Assembly: GCF_001661075.1 (NCBI RefSeq)
Contig: NZ_CP014870.1
Span: 4,794,501 to 4,858,500 of the forward strand
Direction of reading: 5' to 3'
DNA from: Pseudomonas silesiensis
GTDB lineage: Bacteria > Pseudomonadota > Gammaproteobacteria > Pseudomonadales > Pseudomonadaceae
DNA length: 64,000 nt
The first letter of the stretch is position 1. Each line of letters begins with the position of its first letter. The position numbers and the translations under genes are program-made. Below are positions 40,207-49,156 of this stretch, one piece after another. The notes below the pieces were generated by a model. It was given only the letters and a program-made list of their open reading frames with translations. It was not told where the DNA came from and searched no databases.

Positions 40207-40575
40207 TGTGTGCCTTTTTTGATGCGCGGCGGCCTGCGGGCCGACCGGGCTGTTTGGTTGTGTACATATCCGTTTCTTTGGTCACGGCGACTTAGGGTTC
40301 CGCCCTTACGGCGGGTCACTTGGAAGAGCGCCAAGTAACCAAGCGCTCTTGCCCCTGTCGTTCGGTGCCTCGCCTAGGCTCGGCATGCCCTCGCTCCGGT
40401 CCTGCTCCGTGGGCCCGCCGCGATCGGCCATCCATGGCCGTGCGCGGCTAACCCGGCATCCATGCCGGGTTGCCCACTGCGCAGAACCTCCACTCGGCCT
40501 CTCGAGGGGGCGTACACCGCAAAAGCAACGCGAGGCGGCCTACCGGCCGGCCTATCCCTCAAGCGTACGCGTACC
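40207..40575. repeat. GC-rich structured intergenic element, no gene
   Basis: About 370 bp with no credible gene but several hairpins: CCGCC/GGCGG (40300-40315), ACTTGG/CCAAGT (40318-40336), AAGAGCGC/GCGCTCTT (40324-40350), CGGCCAT/ATGGCCG (40425-40440) and ACCCGGCAT/ATGCCGGGT (40451-40470). The second and third share bases and cannot form together; the last two are built around the same CATCCATG core. The text GTGACCCGCCGTAAGGGCGG (minus strand) and GGATATGTACACAACCA remind me of a repeat widespread in Pseudomonas genomes. Short open frames on both strands here have arginine-rich, low-complexity products and are not called. Confidence 0.6.
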
Positions 40576-40576
40576 C

Positions 40577-40721
40577 CTGTAGGAGCGAGCTTGCTCCGGG
40601 CGGCGTTCCGACGATGGTCGTTAACGATAACGCGTGTTGCCTGATTAGTGTTGCCTGATTAAACGCGGCGCTATCGAGTCCATCGTCGGAACGCCGCCCG
40701 GAGCAAGCTCGCTCCTACAAG
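40577..40721. repeat. Long REPIN downstream of the gltA element
   Basis: Arms TGTAGGAGCGAGCTTGCTCC-GGGCGGCGTTCCGACGATG and their exact inverse, around a 70-bp AT-richer loop that contains GTGTTGCCTGATTA twice. Confidence 0.88.
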
Positions 40722-40847
40722 GGGATCGGCGTACACCCGCGCTCTTCACCACTCATCAGGCCGAGCCTTCGCTGCAGTACGGCGATCCGAAAAGCCAGCT
40801 CCAACAATGATCGGCAGCAAAGTAGAGTCCGATAACCGCCCCAAAAA

Positions 40848-40877
40848 AAATGCCCCGATCTCTCGACCAGGGCATTT
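40848..40877 (-). terminator. Terminator of yjcH-actP
   Basis: AAATGCCC / GGGCATTT stem; minus-strand product ends in eight T residues. The rest of the 40722-40913 region holds nothing recognisable. Confidence 0.8.
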
Positions 40878-40913
40878 CATACAACTCAGCTTATATAGGG
40901 TAAACCCGAAGCC

Positions 40914-42572
40914 TTAGTGAGCAACCGCCCCACTCGCCCCCAACCCTGTCTGCGAACGAACAAACTGCGGGAAGAACAGCGCACGCTCATTGTCAGCCGC
41001 CTTCGACTTGTCGGTGATCGAGAAGAACCAGATCCCGATGAATGCAATGGCCATGGAGAACAGCGCCGGGTACTCATACGGGAAGATCGCCTTCTCGTGA
41101 TGCAGGATCTGCACCCAAATGGTTGGCCCAAGCACCATCAAGCCAACGGCACTCACCAGACCCAACCAGCCACCGATCATCGCACCACGCGTGGTCAGGT
41201 TCTTCCAGTACATGGAAAGCAACAGCACCGGGAAGTTACAGCTCGCCGCGATGGAGAACGCCAGGCCCACCATGAACGCAATGTTCTGGCTTTCGAACAG
41301 GATACCCAGACCGATTGCCAGCACACCCAGGCAGACGGTAGTGATTTTCGAGACGCGGATTTCATCCTTGTCGTTGGCCTTGCCCTTCTTGATCACACTG
41401 GCGTAAAGGTCGTGGGACACCGCTGTGGCACCGGCCAGCGTCAGACCGGCAACCACTGCCAGAATGGTCGCGAACGCTACCGCCGAGATGAAGCCCAGGA
41501 AAATACTGCCACCCACCGCATTGGCCAGGTGCACCGCCGCCATGTTGTTGCCGCCCAACAGCGCGCCAGCCGCATCTTTAAAGGCAGGGTTGGTGCTCAC
41601 CAGCAGGATCGCGCCGAAGCCGATGATGAAGGTCAGGATGTAGAAGTAACCAATGAAGCCGGTTGCATACAGCACGCTCTTGCGAGCTTCTTTCGCGTCA
41701 CTCACGGTGAAGAAGCGCATCAGAATGTGCGGCAGGCCAGCGGTACCGAACATCAGGGCCAGACCCAGGGAGAACGCGGAGACCGGATCTTTGACCAGAC
41801 CGCCCGGGCTCATGATCGCCTCACCTTTAGGGTGAACCTTGATCGCCTCGGAGAACAGCGCGCTGAAGTCGAAGTTGACGTGCTTCATGACCATCAGCGC
41901 CATGAACGAGGCACCGGACAGCAGCAACACAGCCTTGATGATCTGTACCCAGGTGGTCGCCAGCATGCCGCCGAACAACACGTACATGCACATCAGGATA
42001 CCGACCAGGATCACGGCGACGTAGTAGTCGAGACCGAACAGCAGCTGGATCAGCTTGCCGGCACCGACCATTTGCGCGATCAGGTAGAACGCTACCACCA
42101 CCAGCGAGCCGCAAGCGGACAGCGTGCGGATCTGGGTTTGCCCAAGGCGATAGGACGCCACGTCGGCAAAGGTGTATTTACCCAGGTTACGCAGGCGCTC
42201 GGCGATCAGGAACAGAATGATCGGCCAGCCCACCAGGAAGCCGATCGAGTAGATCAGGCCGTCGTAGCCGGAGGTGAACACCAGGGCGGAAATACCCAGG
42301 AAGGACGCCGCGGACATGTAGTCACCGGCAATGGCCAGACCGTTCTGGAAGCCGGTGATCTTGCCACCCGCCGCATAGTAGTCGGCCGCCGAATTGTTGC
42401 GCTTGGAAGCCCAGTAGGTGATGCAAAGGGTCAGACCAACGAACGCGACGAACATCAGGATCGCGGAAACGTTGAGCGGTTGTTTGTGCACTTCGCCGGT
42501 CAGGGCTTCACCTGCCCAGGCGGCAGGTGCAAAGGCTGCGATGCTCAATAGAGCCATTAGACGCCGGATCAT
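40914..42572 (-). CDS. actP: Cation/acetate symporter
   Basis: Sodium:solute symporter (SSS) family permease for acetate and other short-chain carboxylates. The 552-aa protein has an N-terminal signal-like segment ([20 protein letters not shown]) followed by 13 or so membrane segments. Family motifs include [21 protein letters not shown] near residue 56 and [24 protein letters not shown] near 275 (split reading). It overlaps the DUF485 gene by 4 bp, the usual yjcH-actP pair. An acetyl-CoA synthetase gene is not in the window. Confidence 0.95.
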   Translation of the reverse strand: MIRRLMALLSIAAFAPAAWAGEALTGEVHKQPLNVSAILMFVAFVGLTLCITYWASKRNNSAADYYAAGGKITGFQNGLAIAGDYMSAASFLGISALVFTSGYDGLIYSIGFLVGWPIILFLIAERLRNLGKYTFADVASYRLGQTQIRTLSACGSLVVVAFYLIAQMVGAGKLIQLLFGLDYYVAVILVGILMCMYVLFGGMLATTWVQIIKAVLLLSGASFMALMVMKHVNFDFSALFSEAIKVHPKGEAIMSPGGLVKDPVSAFSLGLALMFGTAGLPHILMRFFTVSDAKEARKSVLYATGFIGYFYILTFIIGFGAILLVSTNPAFKDAAGALLGGNNMAAVHLANAVGGSIFLGFISAVAFATILAVVAGLTLAGATAVSHDLYASVIKKGKANDKDEIRVSKITTVCLGVLAIGLGILFESQNIAFMVGLAFSIAASCNFPVLLLSMYWKNLTTRGAMIGGWLGLVSAVGLMVLGPTIWVQILHHEKAIFPYEYPALFSMAIAFIGIWFFSITDKSKAADNERALFFPQFVRSQTGLGASGAVAH

Positions 42573-42880
42573 TGCTGAGCCTCCTTGAGAATCGCATTGT
42601 TCAGGTCGTCGAATTCGCCATTGGCGCGTCGTACGTAGATTGCCGTCAGGATAAAGGCCGAGAGAATCAGCCCGACACCAATGGGTATGCCCCAGGTAAT
42701 AGATGACTCAGGATTGATTTTCGCGCCCAGGATATGCGGCCCGTAAGCAATCAAAAGGATGAATCCGGAGTAAAGCCCAAGCATGATCGCCGAAAGAATC
42801 CAGGCGAACCTTTCTCGCTTACTAACCAGCTCCTTGAAGCGCGGGCTGTTTTGAATCGAGAGGTAAATGCTGTCGTTCAT
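42569..42880 (-). CDS. yjcH: DUF485 membrane protein, actP partner
   Basis: A 103-aa protein with two transmembrane helices and the DUF485 motif [20 protein letters not shown] near residues 12-31. It is normally found directly upstream of actP. Its stop overlaps the actP start (ATGA), so the two are made together; a role in assembly or activity of the symporter is an inference. Confidence 0.92.
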   Translation of the reverse strand: MNDSIYLSIQNSPRFKELVSKRERFAWILSAIMLGLYSGFILLIAYGPHILGAKINPESSITWGIPIGVGLILSAFILTAIYVRRANGEFDDLNNAILKEAQQ

Positions 42881-42990
42881 TGTTTTTATCCTCGCAGCAC
42901 AGATGAAGTTGTAACGTCATCCACTCTATGCGGCTGCGGAACAGGTTCCAGACGACCTTAGTATTAGAACGACATGACAGAATCGCCAAA

Positions 42991-43120
42991 CTGTAGGAGC
43001 GAGCTTGCTCCGGGCGGCGTTCCGACGATGGACTCAAAGGCGCCGCGCTCATCCAGAATGCACGCGTTATCGTTGACGACCATCGCGAGCAATCGAGCGT
43101 CGACCGGCTGCTCCTACAGA
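42991..43120. repeat. REPIN upstream of yjcH
   Basis: Left arm TGTAGGAGCGAGCTTGCTCC-GGGCGGCGTTCCGACGATG as in the 40577 copy; the right arm is degenerate (CATCGCGAGCAATCGAGCG ... GCTCCTACAG). It occupies most of the 309-bp space between yjcH and the binding-protein gene. Confidence 0.8.
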
Positions 43121-43128
43121 AAAGCAAA

Positions 43129-43156
43129 GGCCGCTTGGCATGAATGCCAAGCGGCC
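43129..43156 (-). terminator. Terminator of the betaine-type binding-protein gene
   Basis: Perfect 12-bp stem GGCCGCTTGGCA / TGCCAAGCGGCC with a 4-nt loop, then TTTGCTTTTC on the minus strand. Confidence 0.85.
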
Positions 43157-43189
43157 TCGGGAGGTACTGACCAGAAGGGTCAGCTCAAA

Positions 43190-44041
43190 TCATTTGGTCC
43201 AGTCTGCAACGCGTTCCGGGTGTTTGGCCACCCAGTCCTTCGCCGCCGCTTCAGGCTTGGCACCTTCCTGAATCGCCAGCATCACTTCGCCGATTTCGTC
43301 TTTCGACGCCCACTGGAAGTTCTTCAGGAACTTGGCCACTTCCGGTGCCTTGGCATCCAGGCCCTTGCTGCCGATGCTGTTCACGGTCTCGGCCGCGCCA
43401 TAAACGCCTTTCGGGTCGTCCAGGAAGCGCAGTTTCCACTTGGCGAACATCCAGTGCGGCACCCAACCCGTGACGGCAATGGATTCCTGTTTCTTCTCGG
43501 CACGGGTCAGCTCGGCAATCATGCCGGCGCCGGAACTGGCCTTGAGCTGATAGCCGGTCAGATCGTAGTCCTTGATCGCCTGCTCGGTCTTGAGCATCAC
43601 GCCCGAACCGGCGTCGATGCCGACAATGCGTTTTTTGAAGCTGTCGTCGGTTTTCAGATCTTCAAGCGACTTGGCCTTGACGTACTCCGGCACGATCAAG
43701 CCGATCCTGGCGTCCTTGAAGTTCGGGCCGTAGTCGACCACCTGATCCTTGTTCTTGGTCCAGTAATCGCCGTGAGTCACCGGCAGCCAGGCTGAGAGCA
43801 TGGCGTCGAGTTTGCCAGTGGCGACACCCTGCCACATGATCCCGGTGGCGACCGCTTGCAGCTTCACGTCGTAATCGAGTTTCTGCTTGATCACTTCGGC
43901 TGCCACATGGGTGGTCGCAACGCTATCGGACCAGCCGTCGACGTAACCGATGGTCACGGCTCCCTTCGCAGCCAACGCCTGGGTGGAGCCGATCGCAAGC
44001 GCCAGTGCGGCACTTGCGCCTAAAAGTCGTCGCATCTTCAT
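43190..44041 (-). CDS. Glycine betaine/choline/carnitine-type ABC transporter substrate-binding protein
   Basis: A 283-aa periplasmic binding protein of the OpuAC family. The signal peptide is MKMRRLLGASAALALAIGSTQALA. The domain has GYVDGWSDSVATTHVAAEV near residue 32, ATGIMWQGVATGKLDAMLSAW near 66 and AVTGWVPHWMFAKWKLRFL near 190; the tryptophans are the usual aromatic cage for quaternary amines. It stands alone with its own terminator and no permease or ATPase beside it. By analogy to other Pseudomonas it may feed a shared core transporter, but the ligand is not decided by sequence. Confidence 0.87.
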   Translation of the reverse strand: MKMRRLLGASAALALAIGSTQALAAKGAVTIGYVDGWSDSVATTHVAAEVIKQKLDYDVKLQAVATGIMWQGVATGKLDAMLSAWLPVTHGDYWTKNKDQVVDYGPNFKDARIGLIVPEYVKAKSLEDLKTDDSFKKRIVGIDAGSGVMLKTEQAIKDYDLTGYQLKASSGAGMIAELTRAEKKQESIAVTGWVPHWMFAKWKLRFLDDPKGVYGAAETVNSIGSKGLDAKAPEVAKFLKNFQWASKDEIGEVMLAIQEGAKPEAAAKDWVAKHPERVADWTK

Positions 44042-44383
44042 CGTTACTTCCCCGAAAGTGCTGCGCTCGGCGGATGCCGAGTCGCGTCAACGTATTGTTA
44101 TGGTGCGCGGCGCCCCCATCACGCCTCACCGCAAACTCGTTCCACATCAGCGCGATTTTTCGATGAGAGCGCTGACGCCTCGATAATCAACCTGACGACA
44201 ACTGCGACCTGCTCTGCCAGCGACCTCAAGGCATCGAGAAACGACATCAGAACGCCATTAATCTAGACCACCGAAAGTCCCCCGGCCAATCCGCCCGAAC
44301 TTTGCATGTCAAAATCATGCCGCCCACCAGACGCGCGGCAAATGCAGGTAACATGCGCGGCTTTGCTCCCAGACGGCCTGACC
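44042..44383. other. Intergenic region with nothing recognised
   Basis: This 342-bp divergent gap between the binding-protein gene and the GH17 gene must contain both promoters, but I see no convincing -35/-10 pair, palindrome or REP sequence in it. Confidence 0.4.
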
Positions 44384-45943
44384 ATGCCCGCGACATCGCG
44401 CTTTCCTTTTTTTGCTTATCTGTTTGCCTGCCTGCTGGGGCTTTTTGCCTTGGGTGGCTTCTGGTACGGCCTCGGCAAACCCGTGGTCCTGCCGGACGTG
44501 GCCAGCGCGACGCACAAGCTGCAATGTGCCTCCTACACCCCGTTCGACAAGGACCAATCGCCATTCGATGTGCCGTTCAACTTGCGCCCCGAACGCATGG
44601 ACGCCGACCTTGCGTTGCTGGCCAAAAGTTTCGAATGCATTCGCACCTATTCCATGACCGGCCTCGAGGCCGTACCCGATCTGGCGCGCAAGCACGGCCT
44701 GAAGCTGATGATCGGCGCCTGGGTCAACAGCAACCCGGTGGACACCGCGAAGGAAGTCGACCTGCTGATCGCCTCGGCCAATGCCAACGCGGACGTGGTG
44801 ACCTCGGTCATCGTTGGCAACGAGACCCTGTTGCGCAAGGAAATCACTGGCGCACAACTGGTGAAGCTGATTGACCGGGTCAAAAGCCAGGTCAAACAGC
44901 CTGTCACTTATGCCGACGTCTGGGAGTTCTGGCAAAAGCACCCGGAAGTTGCCCCGGCGGTAGACTTCATCACAATTCACTTGCTGCCGTACTGGGAGGA
45001 TCACCCTTCGAACATCGACGTCGCCCTGTCCCAGGTGGCCTCCGTGCGTCAGTCTTTCGGCAGCATGTTCGCGCCCAAGGATGTGATGATTGGCGAAACC
45101 GGCTGGCCCAGCGAAGGCCGCCAACGTAAAACCGCCCTGCCGAGCCGGGTCAATGAAGCCAGGTTCATCCGCGGTTTTGTCATCATGGCCGAGCAACAAG
45201 GCTGGCATTACAACCTGATCGAAGCCTTCGACCAACCGTGGAAACGCGCCAGCGAAGGTGCGGTCGGCGGGTACTGGGGGTTGTTCGACGCCGATCGCCA
45301 GGACAAGGGCGTGCTGGCGGGTCCGGTGTCGAACGTACCGTACTGGTCGCAGTGGCTGGCGGTCGGCGGCTTGATCTTCCTCGGCACGCTGATCCTCGGC
45401 GGTCGTGTACGCAGCACCCGCGCGGCGCTGGTGCTGCCGCTACTCGGTGCGCTGGCTGCTTGCTCGATCGGCGCCTGGGGCGACCTGGCTCGCGTCACCA
45501 CCCGTTTTGCCAGTGAGTGGTTATGGGTCGTTTTGCTAACGGCGTTGAATCTATTGGTGCTGGCTCATGCGGCACTGACCTTGAGCGCCCATACCGGCTG
45601 GCGTGAACGGGCATTCAACTTTCTGGAACGTCGTGCTGGCTGGTGGCTGGCAGCAGCAGGGTTCGCCGCGGCGGTGACGATGCTGGAACTGGTGTTCGAC
45701 CCGCGTTATCGCAGCTTCCCGAGTGTTGCGTTCATCCTGCCGGCGCTGGTGTACCTGTGCCGCCCGGTGACCGTGTCGCGCCGGGAGATCGCCTTGCTGA
45801 CCTTTATCATCGGTGCGGGGATTGCGCCGCAGTTGTATCAGGAAGGTTTGCAGAACCAGCAGGCATGGGGTTGGGCATTAGTGAGTGTGTTGATGGTGGC
45901 GGCGTTGTGGCGGTGTTTGCGAGTGAGCAAAGGCCAGCGCTGA
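44384..45943 (+). CDS. Glycoside hydrolase family 17 membrane protein (beta-1,3-glucan enzyme)
   Basis: A 519-aa inner-membrane protein. One N-terminal membrane segment (FFAYLFACLLGLFALGGFWYG) anchors a periplasmic GH17 domain of about 270 residues. The catalytic acid Glu is in SVIVGNETLLRKE (near residue 145) and the nucleophile Glu in DVMIGETGWPSEGR (near 233). The last 200 residues hold several membrane helices. Pseudomonas relatives (Glt-type) act as beta-1,3-glucan transglycosylases rather than hydrolases, so a role in periplasmic or exported glucan remodelling is likely. I chose ATG 44384; the frame extends upstream without support. Confidence 0.85.
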   Translation: MPATSRFPFFAYLFACLLGLFALGGFWYGLGKPVVLPDVASATHKLQCASYTPFDKDQSPFDVPFNLRPERMDADLALLAKSFECIRTYSMTGLEAVPDLARKHGLKLMIGAWVNSNPVDTAKEVDLLIASANANADVVTSVIVGNETLLRKEITGAQLVKLIDRVKSQVKQPVTYADVWEFWQKHPEVAPAVDFITIHLLPYWEDHPSNIDVALSQVASVRQSFGSMFAPKDVMIGETGWPSEGRQRKTALPSRVNEARFIRGFVIMAEQQGWHYNLIEAFDQPWKRASEGAVGGYWGLFDADRQDKGVLAGPVSNVPYWSQWLAVGGLIFLGTLILGGRVRSTRAALVLPLLGALAACSIGAWGDLARVTTRFASEWLWVVLLTALNLLVLAHAALTLSAHTGWRERAFNFLERRAGWWLAAAGFAAAVTMLELVFDPRYRSFPSVAFILPALVYLCRPVTVSRREIALLTFIIGAGIAPQLYQEGLQNQQAWGWALVSVLMVAALWRCLRVSKGQR

Positions 45944-45958
45944 TCGAAAAAAACATCA

Positions 45959-47026
45959 TCATTGCTGGAAAGACTTCCGCCTCTCGGTGGACCGAATAGT
46001 AGCGGCAACTTCTTTGTAGTCCTGGGGATACCTGGCGAAATAATTATTTTTCGCGTGTTCAAGAGCCGCTTCCGCATCAGCAACGCCACGCTCAGCAAAG
46101 ACAAGCCGTCTAGAAGCTGATTGATTCACGATGTGCGAAGCGTCGAAATTCGGTATTTCTTTCAATGGCGGGGAAGCGGCAAAACGCTGCAGAACTGAGT
46201 AATTTTCTCGGGCAGTATTCAATGTTTCTTCCGCTTGCACTCTCACCGCAATGGCATGGCGCATCCTTCCCTGATCAATCGGGTTAAGCGCCTTCGGAAC
46301 GGCTAAGTCTAGAGCGTCAATCTGGGGTGTATTCAGGCTCTCTAATTTTGAAGCCAGGCCTGCAGATTTTTTTGCGACAGGTTTACCAACTGCTTGGGCG
46401 GAAAAAGGCAGGTTACTTACGGCGTTCTTGGCGTTGCCAGATAAAGCCCTGCCCGCCGCGCGCTCTAGAAATCTGAAATAAGAAGAAAACAAGGGACTGT
46501 GCCCATTCGGATCCACACCATTAACTGGATCCCCCAAGCAATACGCATACGCGTTCACCCCACCCTTCCCAAACGGACTCAAACTGTCCGGGCTGTTGAA
46601 TCGCATCAACACGGGGTTAAAAGCGCGATACCCATTCCCAAGCAAATAATGCCCGGTCACCGGATCCCGACGCTCGCCATCGAACCCCAGGAGACTGCCC
46701 AAGCCATTTTCAGGCGATCGATGACCATAGGGGGAATAAATAGGTTGTTGATGCTGATCGACCGCAACCGAATGCAAAACCGAACGTTGCAGATCAGTGG
46801 CTAACAGAGCTGAATCAACTCGACCGCCCTCACGCTGCTGCTGTGCCATAAGCTGCGATTCATGCTCAAACACCGAGTACTGCACTTGCCCCTGTATCTC
46901 AGTGGCCAAACGGTTCTTTCGATAAAAGCGCTGAACACTGCAGTGATTCAACGGCGCGCAATTCGCAATCCGATCCAGCGGGTCGTACCGATAGCGGCAG
47001 AGCAACGTTTCTCGCTGAACAGTCAT
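45959..47026 (-). CDS. Short orphan RHS-repeat-associated core protein with variable C-terminus
   Basis: A 355-aa protein. Residues 1-176 match the tip of an Rhs/YD-repeat protein: CRYRYDPLDRI near 10, GFDGERRDPVTGHYLLGNGY near 114, RFNSPDSLSPFGKGGVNAYA near 142, ending in the core boundary DPVNGVDPNG at 166-175. Residues 177-355 are a separate, helix-rich, charged region with no motif I recognise, as expected for a polymorphic-toxin-like C-terminus. There is no signal peptide and no large shell domain. No candidate immunity gene follows: 15 bp downstream is the convergent GH17 gene. The GGAG-led ATG at 47026 is used. Base composition looks closer to 50% GC than the neighbours. Confidence 0.78.
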   Translation of the reverse strand: MTVQRETLLCRYRYDPLDRIANCAPLNHCSVQRFYRKNRLATEIQGQVQYSVFEHESQLMAQQQREGGRVDSALLATDLQRSVLHSVAVDQHQQPIYSPYGHRSPENGLGSLLGFDGERRDPVTGHYLLGNGYRAFNPVLMRFNSPDSLSPFGKGGVNAYAYCLGDPVNGVDPNGHSPLFSSYFRFLERAAGRALSGNAKNAVSNLPFSAQAVGKPVAKKSAGLASKLESLNTPQIDALDLAVPKALNPIDQGRMRHAIAVRVQAEETLNTARENYSVLQRFAASPPLKEIPNFDASHIVNQSASRRLVFAERGVADAEAALEHAKNNYFARYPQDYKEVAATIRSTERRKSFQQ

Positions 47027-47158
47027 GATGGTGCTCCGCTTCAAGGACTCTTATTGCTAGATTCGGAGTTATGAGACTGGTTGTCTACTATCAGAACTGA
47101 TAGGTAGAAAGTGGGACGCCACTGTGCCAGAGGCAATCTTCGCCAGCTTTAAGGGCCT

Positions 47159-47260
47159 CATCGCGAGCAAGCTCGCTCCTACAGGGTTCTTCAGCAAATA
47201 CAGAATTTGTGTACGACAAAAATCCCTGTGGGAGCTTGCTCGGGCGGCGTTCCGACGACG
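47159..47260. repeat. REP pair, one arm with a 4-bp deletion
   Basis: ATCGCGAGCAAGCTCGCTCC near 47160 and a shortened partner GTGGGAGCTTGCTCGGGCGG near 47229, which lacks four bases compared with the other copies. Confidence 0.8.
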
Positions 47261-47265
47261 ATCTA

Positions 47266-47634
47266 TCAGGCGCCGCGAGACGCCCGGACCAGACGCAACG
47301 CCGCAATCACCACCGCAAAAACCGCCAACGTAGTGTTATACAACGCCAGCGCCGGCAGGCCGAACACCAACGCCAACACGGCCAACCACCACCCTGCCCG
47401 CCCCGGCAGTACAAAACCGATCATCGCAGCGGCCAATGCCGCCCAACCCAATACCTTGAAATGAATCATCAACCCAAGGTTCGAACGGACCTGGCACTCC
47501 CACCGGCCCGCTTCGTCCACACAGATGCCGACCCACTGCGCATCCTCCATGAAGCCATAACGGGCGCCATAACTGGCGGCCAGCCATAATGGCAGCAGAA
47601 CAAGCAGCAGTATCACGGACAGACGGCGGGACAT
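47266..47634 (-). CDS. Small hypothetical membrane protein
   Basis: A 122-aa protein that I do not recognise. It has an N-terminal hydrophobic segment (LSVILLLVLLPLWLAASYG), a short hydrophilic loop with two cysteines (GICVDEAGRWECQV) that could form a periplasmic disulfide, and two more hydrophobic segments. ATG at 47634 follows TTGGAG with good spacing. The gene ends five bases before a REP pair. No neighbour suggests a function. Confidence 0.65.
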   Translation of the reverse strand: MSRRLSVILLLVLLPLWLAASYGARYGFMEDAQWVGICVDEAGRWECQVRSNLGLMIHFKVLGWAALAAAMIGFVLPGRAGWWLAVLALVFGLPALALYNTTLAVFAVVIAALRLVRASRGA

Positions 47635-47857
47635 GAAACACTCCAATAAGCGAAAACGGCGGCCAGCTTAATCCCCCGGCAGCAGTTAGCAAGCGCACGA
47701 CACAGATAACTGGTCATGGAACAGCTGCAAAGTGTATCGTCCAGCTACCATTGCTCCGAATCAGGCCTGATTGGTGCCGCTCCATGGCACTTTGACGCAA
47801 AACCCGTGGTCATAGCCTGCGAACTTCATTCGGCACCTTCCTCTAAGGGATCTAGTC

Positions 47858-49156
47858 ATGCTCCGTTCCTTGCGCTTCGCCGCCCTGTTTGGCGGCATTA
47901 TTTTGAGTGCGTCCGCACTGGCGGTCGATATCGACGCCGCCAGTTATGGCTACCCCTTGACCAACCCGTTCGAGGCGACCATTGCCACGACGCCGCCGGA
48001 CCTGCGCCCGGAGCTGCCGCTTGACGATGACATCGATCAGTCGACTCGCAGCGTCACCTTGCGTCCGGAGCGCGAGTTCCAGCTGCCGGACAACTTCTGG
48101 CCGGTGAAGAAGCTCACTTACCGCATTGCCACCCAGAACAAAGCCGCGCCGCTGATCTTTCTGATCGCCGGTACCGGCGCGCGCTATGACAGCACCCACA
48201 ACGAATACCTGAAGAAGCTTTACTACAAGGCCGGCTACCACGTGGTGCAATTGTCGTCGCCCACCAGCTTCGACTTCATGAGCGCTGCCTCACGCTTTGC
48301 CACGCCGGGCATCACCAAGGAAGACGCCGAAGACATGTACCGAGTGATGCAGGCCGTGCGGGCGCAGAACCCCAACGTCCCTGTCACCGACTACTACCTG
48401 ACCGGCTACAGTCTGGGCGCACTGGACGCAGCATTCGTCGCCCACCTCGACGAAACCCGTCGCAGCTTCAATTTCAAGAAAGTCTTGCTGCTCAACCCGC
48501 CGGTCAACCTCTACACCTCGATCACCAATCTGGACAAGCTGGTCCAGACCGAGGTCAAGGGCATCAACAACTCCACCACCTTTTATGAATTGGTGCTGGA
48601 CAAGCTCACCCGCTACTTCCAGCAAAAGGGCTACATCGACCTCAACGATGCCCTGCTCTACGACTTCCAGCAGTCCAAGCAGCACCTGAGCAACGAACAG
48701 ATGGCCATGCTGATCGGCACGTCGTTCCGCTTCTCCGCGGCCGATATCGCCTTCACCTCGGACCTGATCAACCGTCGCGGCCTGATCACGCCGCCGAAAT
48801 ACCCGATCACCGAAGGCACCACCCTCACGCCGTTCCTCAAGCGCGCGCTGCAATGCGACTTCGATTGCTACATCACCGAACAGGTCATCCCGATGTGGCG
48901 TGCCCGAACCGATGGCGGCAGCCTGCTGCAACTGATCGACCAGGTCAGTTTGTATGCGCTGAAGGACTACCTGCGCGACAGCCCGAAAATCGCGGTCATG
49001 CACAACGCCGACGACGTGATCCTCGGCCCTGGCGACCTGGGTTTCCTGCGCAAGACCTTCGGCGATCGCTTGACTGTCTATCCACTGGGCGGCCATTGCG
49101 GCAACCTTAACTACCGCGTCAACAGCGACGCCATGCTGGAGTTTTTCCGTGGCTAA
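47858..49156 (+). CDS. Exported alpha/beta-hydrolase-fold protein
   Basis: A 432-aa predicted periplasmic protein: signal peptide MLRSLRFAALFGGIILSASALA. The hydrolase core has the oxyanion region LIFLIAGTGARYDSTHNEYL near residue 100, the nucleophile elbow DYYLTGYSLGALDAAF (Ser near 187), a likely Asp in VMHNADDVILGPGD and His in YPLGGHCGNLNYR near the end. The GYSLG elbow is consistent with a lipase or esterase. It overlaps the downstream MlaA-like gene by 8 bp, so the pair is translationally coupled, which suggests a lipid-related role. Confidence 0.75.
   Translation: MLRSLRFAALFGGIILSASALAVDIDAASYGYPLTNPFEATIATTPPDLRPELPLDDDIDQSTRSVTLRPEREFQLPDNFWPVKKLTYRIATQNKAAPLIFLIAGTGARYDSTHNEYLKKLYYKAGYHVVQLSSPTSFDFMSAASRFATPGITKEDAEDMYRVMQAVRAQNPNVPVTDYYLTGYSLGALDAAFVAHLDETRRSFNFKKVLLLNPPVNLYTSITNLDKLVQTEVKGINNSTTFYELVLDKLTRYFQQKGYIDLNDALLYDFQQSKQHLSNEQMAMLIGTSFRFSAADIAFTSDLINRRGLITPPKYPITEGTTLTPFLKRALQCDFDCYITEQVIPMWRARTDGGSLLQLIDQVSLYALKDYLRDSPKIAVMHNADDVILGPGDLGFLRKTFGDRLTVYPLGGHCGNLNYRVNSDAMLEFFRG

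Noticed and set aside
40349..40582. Short arginine-rich frames in the element after gltA
   Set aside because: Composition reflects GC-rich hairpins; frames are open on both strands at once and lack ribosome sites.
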